A DNA stretch of 8,978 nt from Anaerolineae bacterium (GCA_014379235.1 JACMMD010000878.1:1-8978); one strand, 5' to 3'. Shown: positions 1 through 6,275, counted from the stretch's first letter. The notes: generated by a model from the sequence alone, not told the origin. Numbers and translations: made by a program.

Positions 1-275
1 CCGCCATCAGCGAGACGGACAAGGGGGTCTTGTTGTTTCGACCAGAGCAGCGTGCGTAAACCCAACTTACGCACCAGCAGTCAGGTTGGTGCTTCGTCGC
101 CGTGAATAAACTCGCCGCCCATTTCGATGGGGAAGTCCGCGAACACACGGTTGGTATACACACGCCCACCGATGCGGTCACGCGCTTCTAAAATCACAAC
201 GGATTCGCCTGCATCTACGAGGTTCCGAGCGGCTGTTAAACCAGCCATTCCTGCACCGATAATCACGGTGGACAT
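1..275 (-). pseudogene. Flavin amine oxidase, N-terminal part, interrupted by in-frame TGA (partial)
   Basis: This is the N-terminal FAD-binding part of a flavin monoamine oxidase-family protein. The ATG at 275-273 is preceded by AGGTG about 4 nt upstream. Residues 4-18 form the dinucleotide-binding motif (G7-x-G9-x-x-G12), E30 is the acidic residue expected to hold the FAD ribose, and LEARDRIGGR at 29-38 and EMGGEFIHG at 51-59 are typical of the amine oxidase family. After 64 codons there is a TGA at 83-81. Translation continues in the same frame to the window edge with plausible family sequence (LLVRKLGLRTLLWSK...), so homology does not stop at the TGA. A Trp (TGG) is common at this place in relatives, from memory. 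The gene is therefore a nonsense-mutated copy, a sequencing error, or a readthrough case. It lies 91 nt after the secreted protein gene on the same strand. Polyamine oxidation is an inference from the neighbouring pot genes. Confidence 0.8.
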
Positions 276-366
276 TCAACACCTGTTTCGAGGGTTTTGC
301 TTCACTTACCTCGTCAGCATAGCCGAAAGGTACGCGAAAGTCAATTAGGCGAGTGACCGATCTCCA

Positions 367-1749
367 CTACCCAACACGCAGCGAACGAAACATCGCGTCC
401 ATCGTATCGAGGTTCGGCGTGAAGTCTGACGCAGGTTGTGCCTCCAGCCCGCGCATAATTTGTGTCAGGTATTCGGGATAGTCGGGATAGAGTACGTCCA
501 ATTCTTCCGACTGCATAGCACTGGGGTCGAGCGGCGCAATCGTTCCTGGAAACGCATTCGTGAGGGGAAACACGGCGGTGATGACGTGCGCGCCATCATC
601 CGTCATACCCTCGAACACGTAATACACCTTGTTGTTAGGGACGGCTGTCGCTGTCCCCTGTGAGAAATAGGTGAGATAACGAATGCCCAAGCCGCCATCA
701 AACTCGATATACTGCGGGCGCGCCATAAACCGTTCGGCCCTGTTCAGCAGCGCCGCTGTGCCGCCATCTTGCGGATTCAAATCGCTGGCGAAATCGAGAC
801 GTTGTTCTAAGAGCGCTTGCAGTTCATCCACATACTCGAAATAGCTGTTGGCGTTCTCCGGCACTTCCGCGACGGTTATCACTCGCAGGTTGGACTCGCG
901 CAGCATGTTTTGATCGGGGAAGCCGGGAAAGCTGAATTGTGTCGCCCCCGGCTGGGAGCCGAACATCGAAACGCCTTCGAGATCAACAATTGGCGCGATG
1001 ACATCGCCTTCCACACGCCACGCCAGCGATGAAGCATACTCAAAGCCGATGTTCTCAAATTGAACCGTTGTCGTTGACGCAGTGGAATCTGACTCGACCA
1101 GCACTTCGGGAACGTCAATCATCAGACTTGCGAATACATCATCCAGCATCCGTAGCGTCGTCGAGAAATCTTCCGGCTCATCAATCGGCAGACCGAACTC
1201 CGCGCCGAGTATGAATTGCACGGATAGATAATATAAGCCATCGTTGGTGATGCCCTGAAATTGATACGTCTTTGTCTCACCATAGCCCGCTCGATAGGCC
1301 ACGCCCGAACCGTTTTCAAAGTCGATGAAGCGCACAAAATCGCCGTAAATGGTATTGGTCGGCAGCAAAGGCCGTTGGTCAAGCACTGAGTTCAGGTAGT
1401 CCAAAGCGCCGAAGTAACGCGAATAATTGACATCATCGAAATCGGCCACGCGATAGAGCCGGATGAAATCCGAAGTTTGCCCTAAGTCTCCATCAATCCA
1501 GCGGTCAAACTTGACTTCGAAATATTCGGGTTCGTGATTGATCCCCAGCGTTTGCGCGGGTACAACGCGGCTGTTGGTAATCGTAGCCACGCGATCATCG
1601 TATTCGAGCCAGATACGCCCCTCACGATCAAAGCGGTTGACTACCTCTTGCGCCAATACTGGAAAAATGCCCGCGATAAGTGCGAACACCAGCAGCAAAA
1701 AGGTCGATTGTGCATAACGCTGGCGAATGAAAGTTAAGGAAATTTGCAT
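367..1749 (-). CDS. Secreted protein of unknown function with two tandem domain copies
   Basis: A 460-residue protein that I do not recognise. Residues 1-33 look like a signal peptide: a charged start, a hydrophobic stretch at about 17-32, and a cleavage-like VLA|QE after A33. There is no lipobox Cys and no later membrane segment, so it is probably released or cell-wall associated. The mature part contains two related halves, about residues 46-212 and 234-459. Matching landmarks are IWLEYDD/IGFEYAS, IRLYRVADFDD/LRVITVAEVPE, FIDFENGSGVAYR/YIEFDGGLGIRYL, FQGITNDGLYYLSVQF/FEGMTDDGAHVITAVF and MLDDVFASLMI/TMDAMFRSLRV. The joining segment (about 213-233) is rich in Ser and Thr. The gene is divergent from potB. 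Its start has only a weak ribosome site (AGGG about 8 nt upstream). It ends in TAG. No enzymatic motif is visible. Confidence 0.8.
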   Translation of the reverse strand: MQISLTFIRQRYAQSTFLLLVFALIAGIFPVLAQEVVNRFDREGRIWLEYDDRVATITNSRVVPAQTLGINHEPEYFEVKFDRWIDGDLGQTSDFIRLYRVADFDDVNYSRYFGALDYLNSVLDQRPLLPTNTIYGDFVRFIDFENGSGVAYRAGYGETKTYQFQGITNDGLYYLSVQFILGAEFGLPIDEPEDFSTTLRMLDDVFASLMIDVPEVLVESDSTASTTTVQFENIGFEYASSLAWRVEGDVIAPIVDLEGVSMFGSQPGATQFSFPGFPDQNMLRESNLRVITVAEVPENANSYFEYVDELQALLEQRLDFASDLNPQDGGTAALLNRAERFMARPQYIEFDGGLGIRYLTYFSQGTATAVPNNKVYYVFEGMTDDGAHVITAVFPLTNAFPGTIAPLDPSAMQSEELDVLYPDYPEYLTQIMRGLEAQPASDFTPNLDTMDAMFRSLRVG

Positions 1750-1784
1750 GATGCGGCCCTAAGTCAAGTTCGGTCATTATGATG

Positions 1785-1814
1785 ATTATCATACTGCAAG
1801 ACTGCAAATGTCAT
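1785..1814 (-). promoter_or_regulatory. Putative promoter of the secreted protein gene
   Basis: On the minus strand ATGACA (1814-1809, five of six matches to TTGACA) and GATAAT (1790-1785, five of six to TATAAT) are separated by 18 nt, placing transcription start about 30 nt before the ATG. An 11-nt dyad ATGAT-T-ATCAT (1782-1792) overlaps the -10, and the word ACTGCAA occurs twice (1793-1799 and 1801-1807) in the spacer; either could be a regulator site. This is a call by eye and assumes a sigma-70-type consensus. Confidence 0.45.
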
Positions 1815-1852
1815 CCGTCGAATGTGGGATAAATTAAGACAAAAAGGAATTA

Positions 1853-1881
1853 TTGCCCAAACCCTCACAAGGGTTTATTAT
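1853..1881 (+). promoter_or_regulatory. Putative pot operon promoter with a dyad filling its spacer
   Basis: TTGCCC (1853-1858) and TATTAT (1876-1881, five of six matches to TATAAT) are separated by exactly 17 nt, so transcription would start near 1888 and leave an untranslated leader of about 70 nt before potB. The spacer is occupied by the perfect inverted repeat AAACCC-N6-GGGTTT (1859-1876), whose last base is the first base of the -10. A repressor bound there would block polymerase. The promoter call is by eye. Confidence 0.5.
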
Positions 1882-1894
1882 AGGGCGCGCAAGC

Positions 1895-1925
1895 TCAATG
1901 CATTGACCGTAACCGGGCCGCCCGG
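1895..1925. promoter_or_regulatory. Two dyads in the potB leader
   Basis: Just downstream of the predicted start of transcription lies the perfect 12-nt palindrome TCAATGCATTGA (1895-1906), followed by the GC-rich dyad CCGGGC-C-GCCCGG (1913-1925), which can alternatively pair as GGGCC/GGCCC (1915-1919 with 1924-1928). The first looks more like a protein-binding site and the second could also fold in RNA. The function is inferred from position only. The rest of the leader, up to the potB ATG, is A-rich and shows no Shine-Dalgarno sequence. Confidence 0.35.
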
Positions 1926-1959
1926 CCCCCCACAAGCGTTTAACGGTTAAAAAACAACT

Positions 1960-2838
1960 ATGACCTCAACTGTAAGTGTGCAATCTCAACCTGTTCAGCG
2001 CTACCGCGAGAAGTCTAAAGGCTTCCTGCTGGCAGTGCCCGCGATGGTCTGGCTATCGCTGTTCTTTGTGCTGCCGCTGCTGATCGTGCTGGTCGTCAGC
2101 TTTCTAACACGCGGGCAAGGCGGCGTGGGTACGATGCCGTTCACGTTGGCAAACTATCAGCGCGTGGCGGATGTGTTCATCGGCATTCTCGGTGACTCAG
2201 TGTGGGTCGCTTTTGCGACGACCATCATCTGTCTGCTGGTTGGTTATCCAATGGCGTTCTTCATCAGTACGCGGCAGAATCCACGCGCTCGCCAGTTAGC
2301 GCTGTTCCTCATCATTCTGCCGTTCTGGACGAACTTCCTTGTCCGCACCTACGCGCTGCAAACGATACTGGGACGCGAGGGTACGCTCAACACGTTCCTG
2401 ATGAACACAGGGCTAATCGCTGAACCGCTTGGACTGCTGAATACACAGGGCGCGGTACTGCTCGGCCTTGTCTACGGTTTCCTGCCATTCATGGTGCTGC
2501 CGATCTATGCCTCTGCGGAGCGCTTCGAGTTCCGTTTTGTCGAAGCAGCGCACGATCTCGGCGCGAATGACTGGTTCGCCTTCTGGCGAATCGTGCTGCC
2601 TCTCACGCTTCCCGGTGTCGTGGCGGGCTGTATCCTCGTGTTCATCCCGGCTATCGGTTCGTTCGTCACGCCTGACCTGCTCGGTGGCACACGCGGCATC
2701 ATGATCGGCAACCTGATTACGCAGCAGTTTCGCGGCTCAGGCAATCAGCCGCTTGGCTCGGCGCTGTCTATCGTCATGATGTTGATGGTCATGATCGCGC
2801 TGCTGGTGTACATCCGTTTTGGTGAACAGAGGGACTAA
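1960..2838 (+). CDS. potB: Spermidine/putrescine ABC transporter permease PotB
   Basis: The first of two inner-membrane permease subunits of a polyamine importer, 292 residues, a normal length. There is a cytoplasmic N-terminal tail of about 20 residues, then membrane segments near 22-49, 79-104, 112-136, 164-186, 213-235 and 265-286, matching the six-helix layout of this family. The EAA loop that docks on the ATPase is at about 195-219 (EAAHDLGAND... ending in LPLTLPG). No clear ribosome site precedes the ATG: the upstream stretch is TTAAAAAACAACT, so initiation may be weak or depend on A-rich sequence. It is the first gene of the operon, and potC starts 5 nt after its TAA. The nucleotides around the EAA loop are nearly identical to those in potC (GATCTCGGCGCGAATGA occurs in both). 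It could serve another amine-type ligand, but the PotD-type partners support polyamines. Confidence 0.93.
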   Translation: MTSTVSVQSQPVQRYREKSKGFLLAVPAMVWLSLFFVLPLLIVLVVSFLTRGQGGVGTMPFTLANYQRVADVFIGILGDSVWVAFATTIICLLVGYPMAFFISTRQNPRARQLALFLIILPFWTNFLVRTYALQTILGREGTLNTFLMNTGLIAEPLGLLNTQGAVLLGLVYGFLPFMVLPIYASAERFEFRFVEAAHDLGANDWFAFWRIVLPLTLPGVVAGCILVFIPAIGSFVTPDLLGGTRGIMIGNLITQQFRGSGNQPLGSALSIVMMLMVMIALLVYIRFGEQRD

Positions 2839-2843
2839 CCACG

Positions 2844-3782
2844 ATGGCCAATCAAGCGATTTCCACCCCCACCGCCTTACCCGGTGAGGTACGCATCAAC
2901 AAGGCGAAAATCCAAAGCGACATGACCATTCGCCAGATCGGTAAGATCGGACTGTGGGTTGTGCCTGTGGGTGGCTATCTGTTCCTGTGGATTCCGATCA
3001 TCGTGCTGATCGTATTCTCATTCAACGACTCGGAATCAGTGTCCGTCTGGCAGGGTTTCACCACGCGCTGGTATGTGAACATCTTTAGTAACGCCATCAG
3101 CGCCGGAACGGAATCAGCGCGCTTTTCAACCGAACTGATGCTGAACGCGGTCAAGAACACGCTCATCGTCAGCATCAGCGCGACGATTGTTTCCACCGTC
3201 ATCGGCACAATGGTTTCGTTGAGCCTTGCGCGGGGCAACTATCCCGGCAAGAAGCTGCTCGACTCGCTGCTGTATCTGCCCGTCGTTATCCCCGAAATCA
3301 CGCAGGGTATTTCGTTGGCGGTGTTTTTCAAAATCTTGTTCGACTTCATCAATGATAGAACCGGCGTACAGGGCACAACGGGCTTCGGCACGATCATCAT
3401 CGCCCACGCCGTATTCAACATCTCTTATGTGGCGATTGTGGTGCGCGCCCGCCTAGCGGATATGAATCCGCGCCTTGAGGAAGCGGCGCGTGATCTCGGC
3501 GCGAATGAGTGGAAAACCTTCTGGCGCGTCACATGGCCGCTGATTCTACCGGGTGTCGTCGCAGGAGCGCTGCTGGCCTTCACGCTGTCGTTGGACGATT
3601 TCGTCGCCACATTCTTTACCAGCGGCGTAGGCACAACTACGCTGCCCGTGTTCGTCTACGGCATGATTAAACAGCGTATCCCACCGGAGATCAATGCACT
3701 CTCGACGCTCATGTTATTGGCGTCTACAATTTTGGTAGCCATCTCGCTCGGCATTCAAGGCCGTAACAATGCGCGAGGGTAA
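2844..3782 (+). CDS. potC: Spermidine/putrescine ABC transporter permease PotC
   Basis: The second permease subunit, 312 residues, which would pair with PotB to form the channel. It has a longer than usual N-terminal tail: about 35 residues precede the first membrane helix (38-60), compared with about 10 in enterobacterial PotC (from memory). Further hydrophobic segments lie near 103-128, 138-166, 181-201, 231-252 and 287-304. The EAA loop is at about 212-237 (EEAARDLGANEWKTF... ending in LPG), and DDFVATFF at 251-258 is typical of PotC. The start lies 5 nt after the potB stop. The nearest purine-rich ribosome site, GAGGGA, lies inside the end of potB about 10 nt upstream, so the two are probably translationally coupled. 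It ends in TAA and is followed by a 175-nt repeat-filled gap before the first potD. Confidence 0.93.
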   Translation: MANQAISTPTALPGEVRINKAKIQSDMTIRQIGKIGLWVVPVGGYLFLWIPIIVLIVFSFNDSESVSVWQGFTTRWYVNIFSNAISAGTESARFSTELMLNAVKNTLIVSISATIVSTVIGTMVSLSLARGNYPGKKLLDSLLYLPVVIPEITQGISLAVFFKILFDFINDRTGVQGTTGFGTIIIAHAVFNISYVAIVVRARLADMNPRLEEAARDLGANEWKTFWRVTWPLILPGVVAGALLAFTLSLDDFVATFFTSGVGTTTLPVFVYGMIKQRIPPEINALSTLMLLASTILVAISLGIQGRNNARG

Positions 3783-3784
3783 TT

Positions 3785-3810
3785 CAGTGCTGAGTACCGA
3801 GTGCCGAGTC
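3785..3810. repeat. Degenerate heptad repeat, GAGTNCC family
   Basis: Immediately after potC the sequence has a 7-bp period: CAGTGCT, GAGTACC, GAGTGCC, then GAGTC, with GAGT recurring every 7 nt. This is not coding and starts 2 nt after the potC stop. Confidence 0.7.
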
Positions 3811-3815
3811 AAAAG

Positions 3816-3836
3816 GTTCGAGGCGCGAGGTTCGAG
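3816..3836. repeat. Degenerate heptad repeat, GTTCGAG family
   Basis: Three consecutive heptads, GTTCGAG, GCGCGAG and GTTCGAG, with CGAG recurring every 7 nt. It directly follows the GAGTNCC array and precedes the AGCT-type hairpin, so three unrelated 7-bp word families are stacked in one gap. Confidence 0.65.
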
Positions 3837-3841
3837 AAAAA

Positions 3842-3868
3842 GAGCTAAAGGCTAATAGCTTTTAGCTC
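3842..3868. repeat. AGCT-family heptad palindrome between potC and potD1
   Basis: GAGCTAAAGGC (3842-3852) pairs with GCTTTTAGCTC (3858-3868) over 11 positions, one of them G-U, around the loop TAATA. The same stretch reads as heptads AGCTAAA, GGCTAAT, AGCTTTT, AGCTCAT (3843-3870). Its left half matches 7929-7946 at 17 of 18 positions, and its right half shares 13 identical bases with 7526-7538 (the two flanks of the S23 pseudogene). No U-tract follows, so it is not a classical terminator. In the transcript it could act as a processing or mRNA-stability barrier between permease and binding-protein genes. Confidence 0.7.
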
Positions 3869-3919
3869 ATTCAAAGCTGACAACGCTGCAAACGTTTAAT
3901 GTTTTACGGATTTTAACGC

Positions 3920-3957
3920 GGGGCAGATGCCCCATTTCAGAGGAGGTAAGTGAGATA
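3920..3957 (+). promoter_or_regulatory. Hairpin and strong ribosome site before potD1
   Basis: A short hairpin GGGGC-AGAT-GCCCC (3920-3933) is followed after 7 nt by AGGAGGT (3941-3947), the strongest Shine-Dalgarno sequence in the operon, 10 nt before the ATG. With the larger hairpin at 3842-3868 this suggests separate, high-level expression of the binding protein relative to the permeases, as is usual for ABC importers. A promoter inside 3871-3919 cannot be excluded, but none is convincing. Confidence 0.5.
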
Positions 3958-5085
3958 ATGCGTAAGTTAGCTTTTCTATCGCTGCTGTTCATGTTGGCGC
4001 TGACATTAAGCGTGACTGTATGGGCGCAAGATGCAACCGAAGAGTCTGTGGATTCTGATACAGCGCCGGTGGAACTTGTGCCTTGGACTTGTCCCACAGG
4101 CTTTGAGGGACAAACGCTCAATGTCTACAACTGGTCAACCTATGTCGCGGATGACACAATCTCTAACTTTGAAACCCTGTGCGGTGTGTCCGTCACCTAC
4201 GACGTTTACGAGAGTTCCGAGGCCCTGCTGAATCGGCTGCGTAGTGGCAACCCCGGCTATGATGTGGTTGTGCCTACAGGCAACACCGTCCTCAGGATGA
4301 TTACTGAAGAGTTGCTCGTACCGCTGGACAAAGCACAAATCCCCAATATCGCCAACGTCACCGAAAGCCTGCTCAACCCCGAATATGATCCCGATAACCT
4401 CTACACGCTGCCCTATCAATGGGGCACGGTGGGCGTCGGCTATAACATCGAAGCTGTCGGCGGCGAGATCACCAGTTGGGAGCAGGTGTGGAATCACGAT
4501 GGCCCTGTCGCGTGGTTGGAAGACCTGCGCGTGATGATGGGATTTGCGCTGGTCAATCTCGGCTATGACGCCAACACTACCAACCCCGACGAAATTGCCG
4601 CCGCTCGTGACTTCTTGATTGAGCGCGGTAACAACGTGGTCTACATCGCGGGTGACGACGGTCAAGAACGCCTCGCGGCGGGCGAAGTCGACATCGCCGT
4701 CGAGTACATGGGCGACATCTTCCAGATCATGGCCGACTGCGAATGCGACGATTTCGCGTTCTCGCTGCCGATGGAAGGCGCGGATGTGTGGGTCGATAAC
4801 CTTGCCGTCCCCGTCGGCGCACAAAATCCGGCGCTGGCGCATGTCTTCCTCGACTACATCCTTGACCCGCAGGTGGGCGCGGACATCAGCAACTATACGG
4901 CCTATGCTTCGCCCAATCAGGCGGCCATCGATGCTGGTTTGATCGACCCTGAATATCTGGACAGCCCGGTGATCTACCCCGACGCGACCACGTTCGAGCG
5001 CTTGTTCACCATCTTGAGCGACCCGACGGTGGAGCAGATGTACAACGATGCGTGGGATGAAGTAAAAATTCTCATTGGTGGCTAG
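3958..5085 (+). CDS. potD: Polyamine-binding protein PotD, copy 1
   Basis: The extracellular substrate-binding protein of the importer, 375 residues. Residues 1-23 are a signal peptide with a VWA|QD cleavage site. There is no lipobox Cys, so it is secreted or anchored some other way. The fold is the PotD/PotF type: QTLNVYNWSTYV (52-63), VVVPTG (103-108), LPYQWGT (151-157), VEYMGDIFQ (248-256), VWVDNLAVP (277-285), YASPNQAA (316-323). By alignment from memory with E. coli PotD/PotF, W59, S60, D253, W278, D280 and Y316 fall on ligand-contacting positions. The glutamate corresponding to PotD E171 appears to be V192. Four cysteines (C45, C75, C261, C263) are shared with copy 2 and could form disulfides. 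It ends in TAG and is followed after 86 nt by copy 2. Binding of putrescine versus spermidine cannot be decided from sequence alone. Confidence 0.92.
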   Translation: MRKLAFLSLLFMLALTLSVTVWAQDATEESVDSDTAPVELVPWTCPTGFEGQTLNVYNWSTYVADDTISNFETLCGVSVTYDVYESSEALLNRLRSGNPGYDVVVPTGNTVLRMITEELLVPLDKAQIPNIANVTESLLNPEYDPDNLYTLPYQWGTVGVGYNIEAVGGEITSWEQVWNHDGPVAWLEDLRVMMGFALVNLGYDANTTNPDEIAAARDFLIERGNNVVYIAGDDGQERLAAGEVDIAVEYMGDIFQIMADCECDDFAFSLPMEGADVWVDNLAVPVGAQNPALAHVFLDYILDPQVGADISNYTAYASPNQAAIDAGLIDPEYLDSPVIYPDATTFERLFTILSDPTVEQMYNDAWDEVKILIGG

Positions 5086-5101
5086 GATGTCTGGTAACAA
5101 A

Positions 5102-5129
5102 CGGACGCGGGTATTTTTGTCCGCGTCCG
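5102..5129. other. GC-rich hairpin between the two potD genes
   Basis: CGGACGCGG (5102-5110) pairs perfectly with CCGCGTCCG (5121-5129) around a 10-nt loop containing a T-run. The sequence after the stem is CGTAATTCTT, not a U-tract, so intrinsic termination is possible but weak. Partial termination or 3'-end protection would lower copy 2 relative to copy 1. Confidence 0.55.
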
Positions 5130-5171
5130 CGTAATTCTTCATCATATGTGATACCTACTCAGGAGATAGAA

Positions 5172-6275
5172 ATGAACCATAAGGCAGTTGGGATCGGGTT
5201 ACTCGTTTTACTGGCACTGATGTTGGGCGCGCCTGTTATGGCGCAAGACGCAGCCGAAGAACCGGCTGCGCTTGAACCGTGGGTTTGCCCCGAAGGATTT
5301 GTAGGGCAGACGCTCAACGTCTACAACTGGTCAACTTACGTCGCTGAAGACACCATCTCCAACTTTGAAGCACTCTGTGGCATAACGGTTGTTTACGATA
5401 CCTTCGAGAGCAACGAGTCGCTCCTTGCACGGCTGCGTCAGGGCAACCCCGGCTATGATATCGTTGTGCCGACTGGGCATACCGTCGCTCAGATGGTCGC
5501 CGAAGACCTGCTGATGCCGCTTACCGCAGACAATATACCCAATCTGACTAACCTGTCCGAAGCGTTGGCCGATCCGGTGTATGATCCCGGTAATGCGTAC
5601 AGCGTCCCTTACCAGTGGGGCACAACTGCGGTTGGCTACAACACAACCAAGATTGACGAAATCACTTCATGGGAACAGGTCTTCACCTATGACGGCCCGG
5701 TTGCATGGCTGGATGAGCCGCGCATGATGATGGGTGTCGCGCTGAGGCTGCTCGGCTTTGATGCCAACAGTGTCAACCCCGACGAAATCGCCGCCGCCCG
5801 TGACTTCCTCATCGAAAATGGCGACAACGTGGTTTACATCGCCGCCGACGACGGTCAAGAACGTTTGGCTTCCGGCGAAGTCGATATCGCCGTCGAGTAC
5901 ATGGGCGACATCTTCCAAATCGGCGCGGACTGCGAATGCGAGGACTTCGGCTTCGCCCTGCCGGAAACGGCTCAGGTGTGGGTCGATAACCTCGCTGTCC
6001 CGACGGGCGCGCAAAATCCGGCGCTGGCCGAAGTCTTCATCGACTACGTTCTCGACCCGCAGGTGGGCGCGGACATCGCCAACTACACCGCCTATGCCTC
6101 GCCAAATCAATTGGCGATTGACGGTGGATTGATCGACCCGCTGTACGGGGAAAGCCCGGTCATTTACCCCGACGAGACAACGATTGAACGGCTGTTTACA
6201 GTGCTGACTGTGCCTGATGCTGAACAGTTGTACAACGACGCATGGGATGAAGTGAAAATCCTCATCGGCGGCTAA
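5172..6275 (+). CDS. potD: Polyamine-binding protein PotD, copy 2
   Basis: A second PotD/PotF-type binding protein, 367 residues, roughly 70% identical by eye to copy 1 over the mature part. The start is taken at 5172 because AGGAG lies 7 nt upstream and the signal peptide (about 1-24, cleavage VMA|QD) then has normal length; an in-frame ATG at 5148 would add eight residues with no ribosome site. Ligand-site landmarks are W53, S54, D246, W270, D272 and Y308, and the cysteines C39, C69, C254 and C256 match copy 1. Differences near the expected site include VPTGHTV (copy 1 VPTGNTV), WLDEPRMMM (copy 1 WLEDLRVMM) and a shorter loop before VWVDN. These could change ligand preference. It shares the single PotABC machinery. 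It ends in TAA, 60 nt before potA. Confidence 0.92.
   Translation: MNHKAVGIGLLVLLALMLGAPVMAQDAAEEPAALEPWVCPEGFVGQTLNVYNWSTYVAEDTISNFEALCGITVVYDTFESNESLLARLRQGNPGYDIVVPTGHTVAQMVAEDLLMPLTADNIPNLTNLSEALADPVYDPGNAYSVPYQWGTTAVGYNTTKIDEITSWEQVFTYDGPVAWLDEPRMMMGVALRLLGFDANSVNPDEIAAARDFLIENGDNVVYIAADDGQERLASGEVDIAVEYMGDIFQIGADCECEDFGFALPETAQVWVDNLAVPTGAQNPALAEVFIDYVLDPQVGADIANYTAYASPNQLAIDGGLIDPLYGESPVIYPDETTIERLFTVLTVPDAEQLYNDAWDEVKILIGG

Noticed and set aside
1..275. TGA read as Trp throughout the genome (alternative genetic code)
   Set aside because: All intact genes use TGG for about 37 Trp residues with no internal TGA, so the window gives only one possible recoded codon. Kept as a finding but not used for annotation.
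3842..3868. Intrinsic terminator after potC
   Set aside because: The stem is strong, but no U-tract follows and the operon clearly continues. The sequence is better explained as a repeat palindrome.
4135..5145. 336-codon open frame antisense to potD copy 1
   Set aside because: It lies wholly over a well-supported PotD gene, has no ribosome site, and its translation shows no family-like pattern. The open frame reflects the codon composition of the sense gene.
5148..5171. Upstream ATG for potD copy 2
   Set aside because: It precedes the Shine-Dalgarno sequence AGGAG that serves the ATG at 5172 and would place charged residues before the signal peptide.
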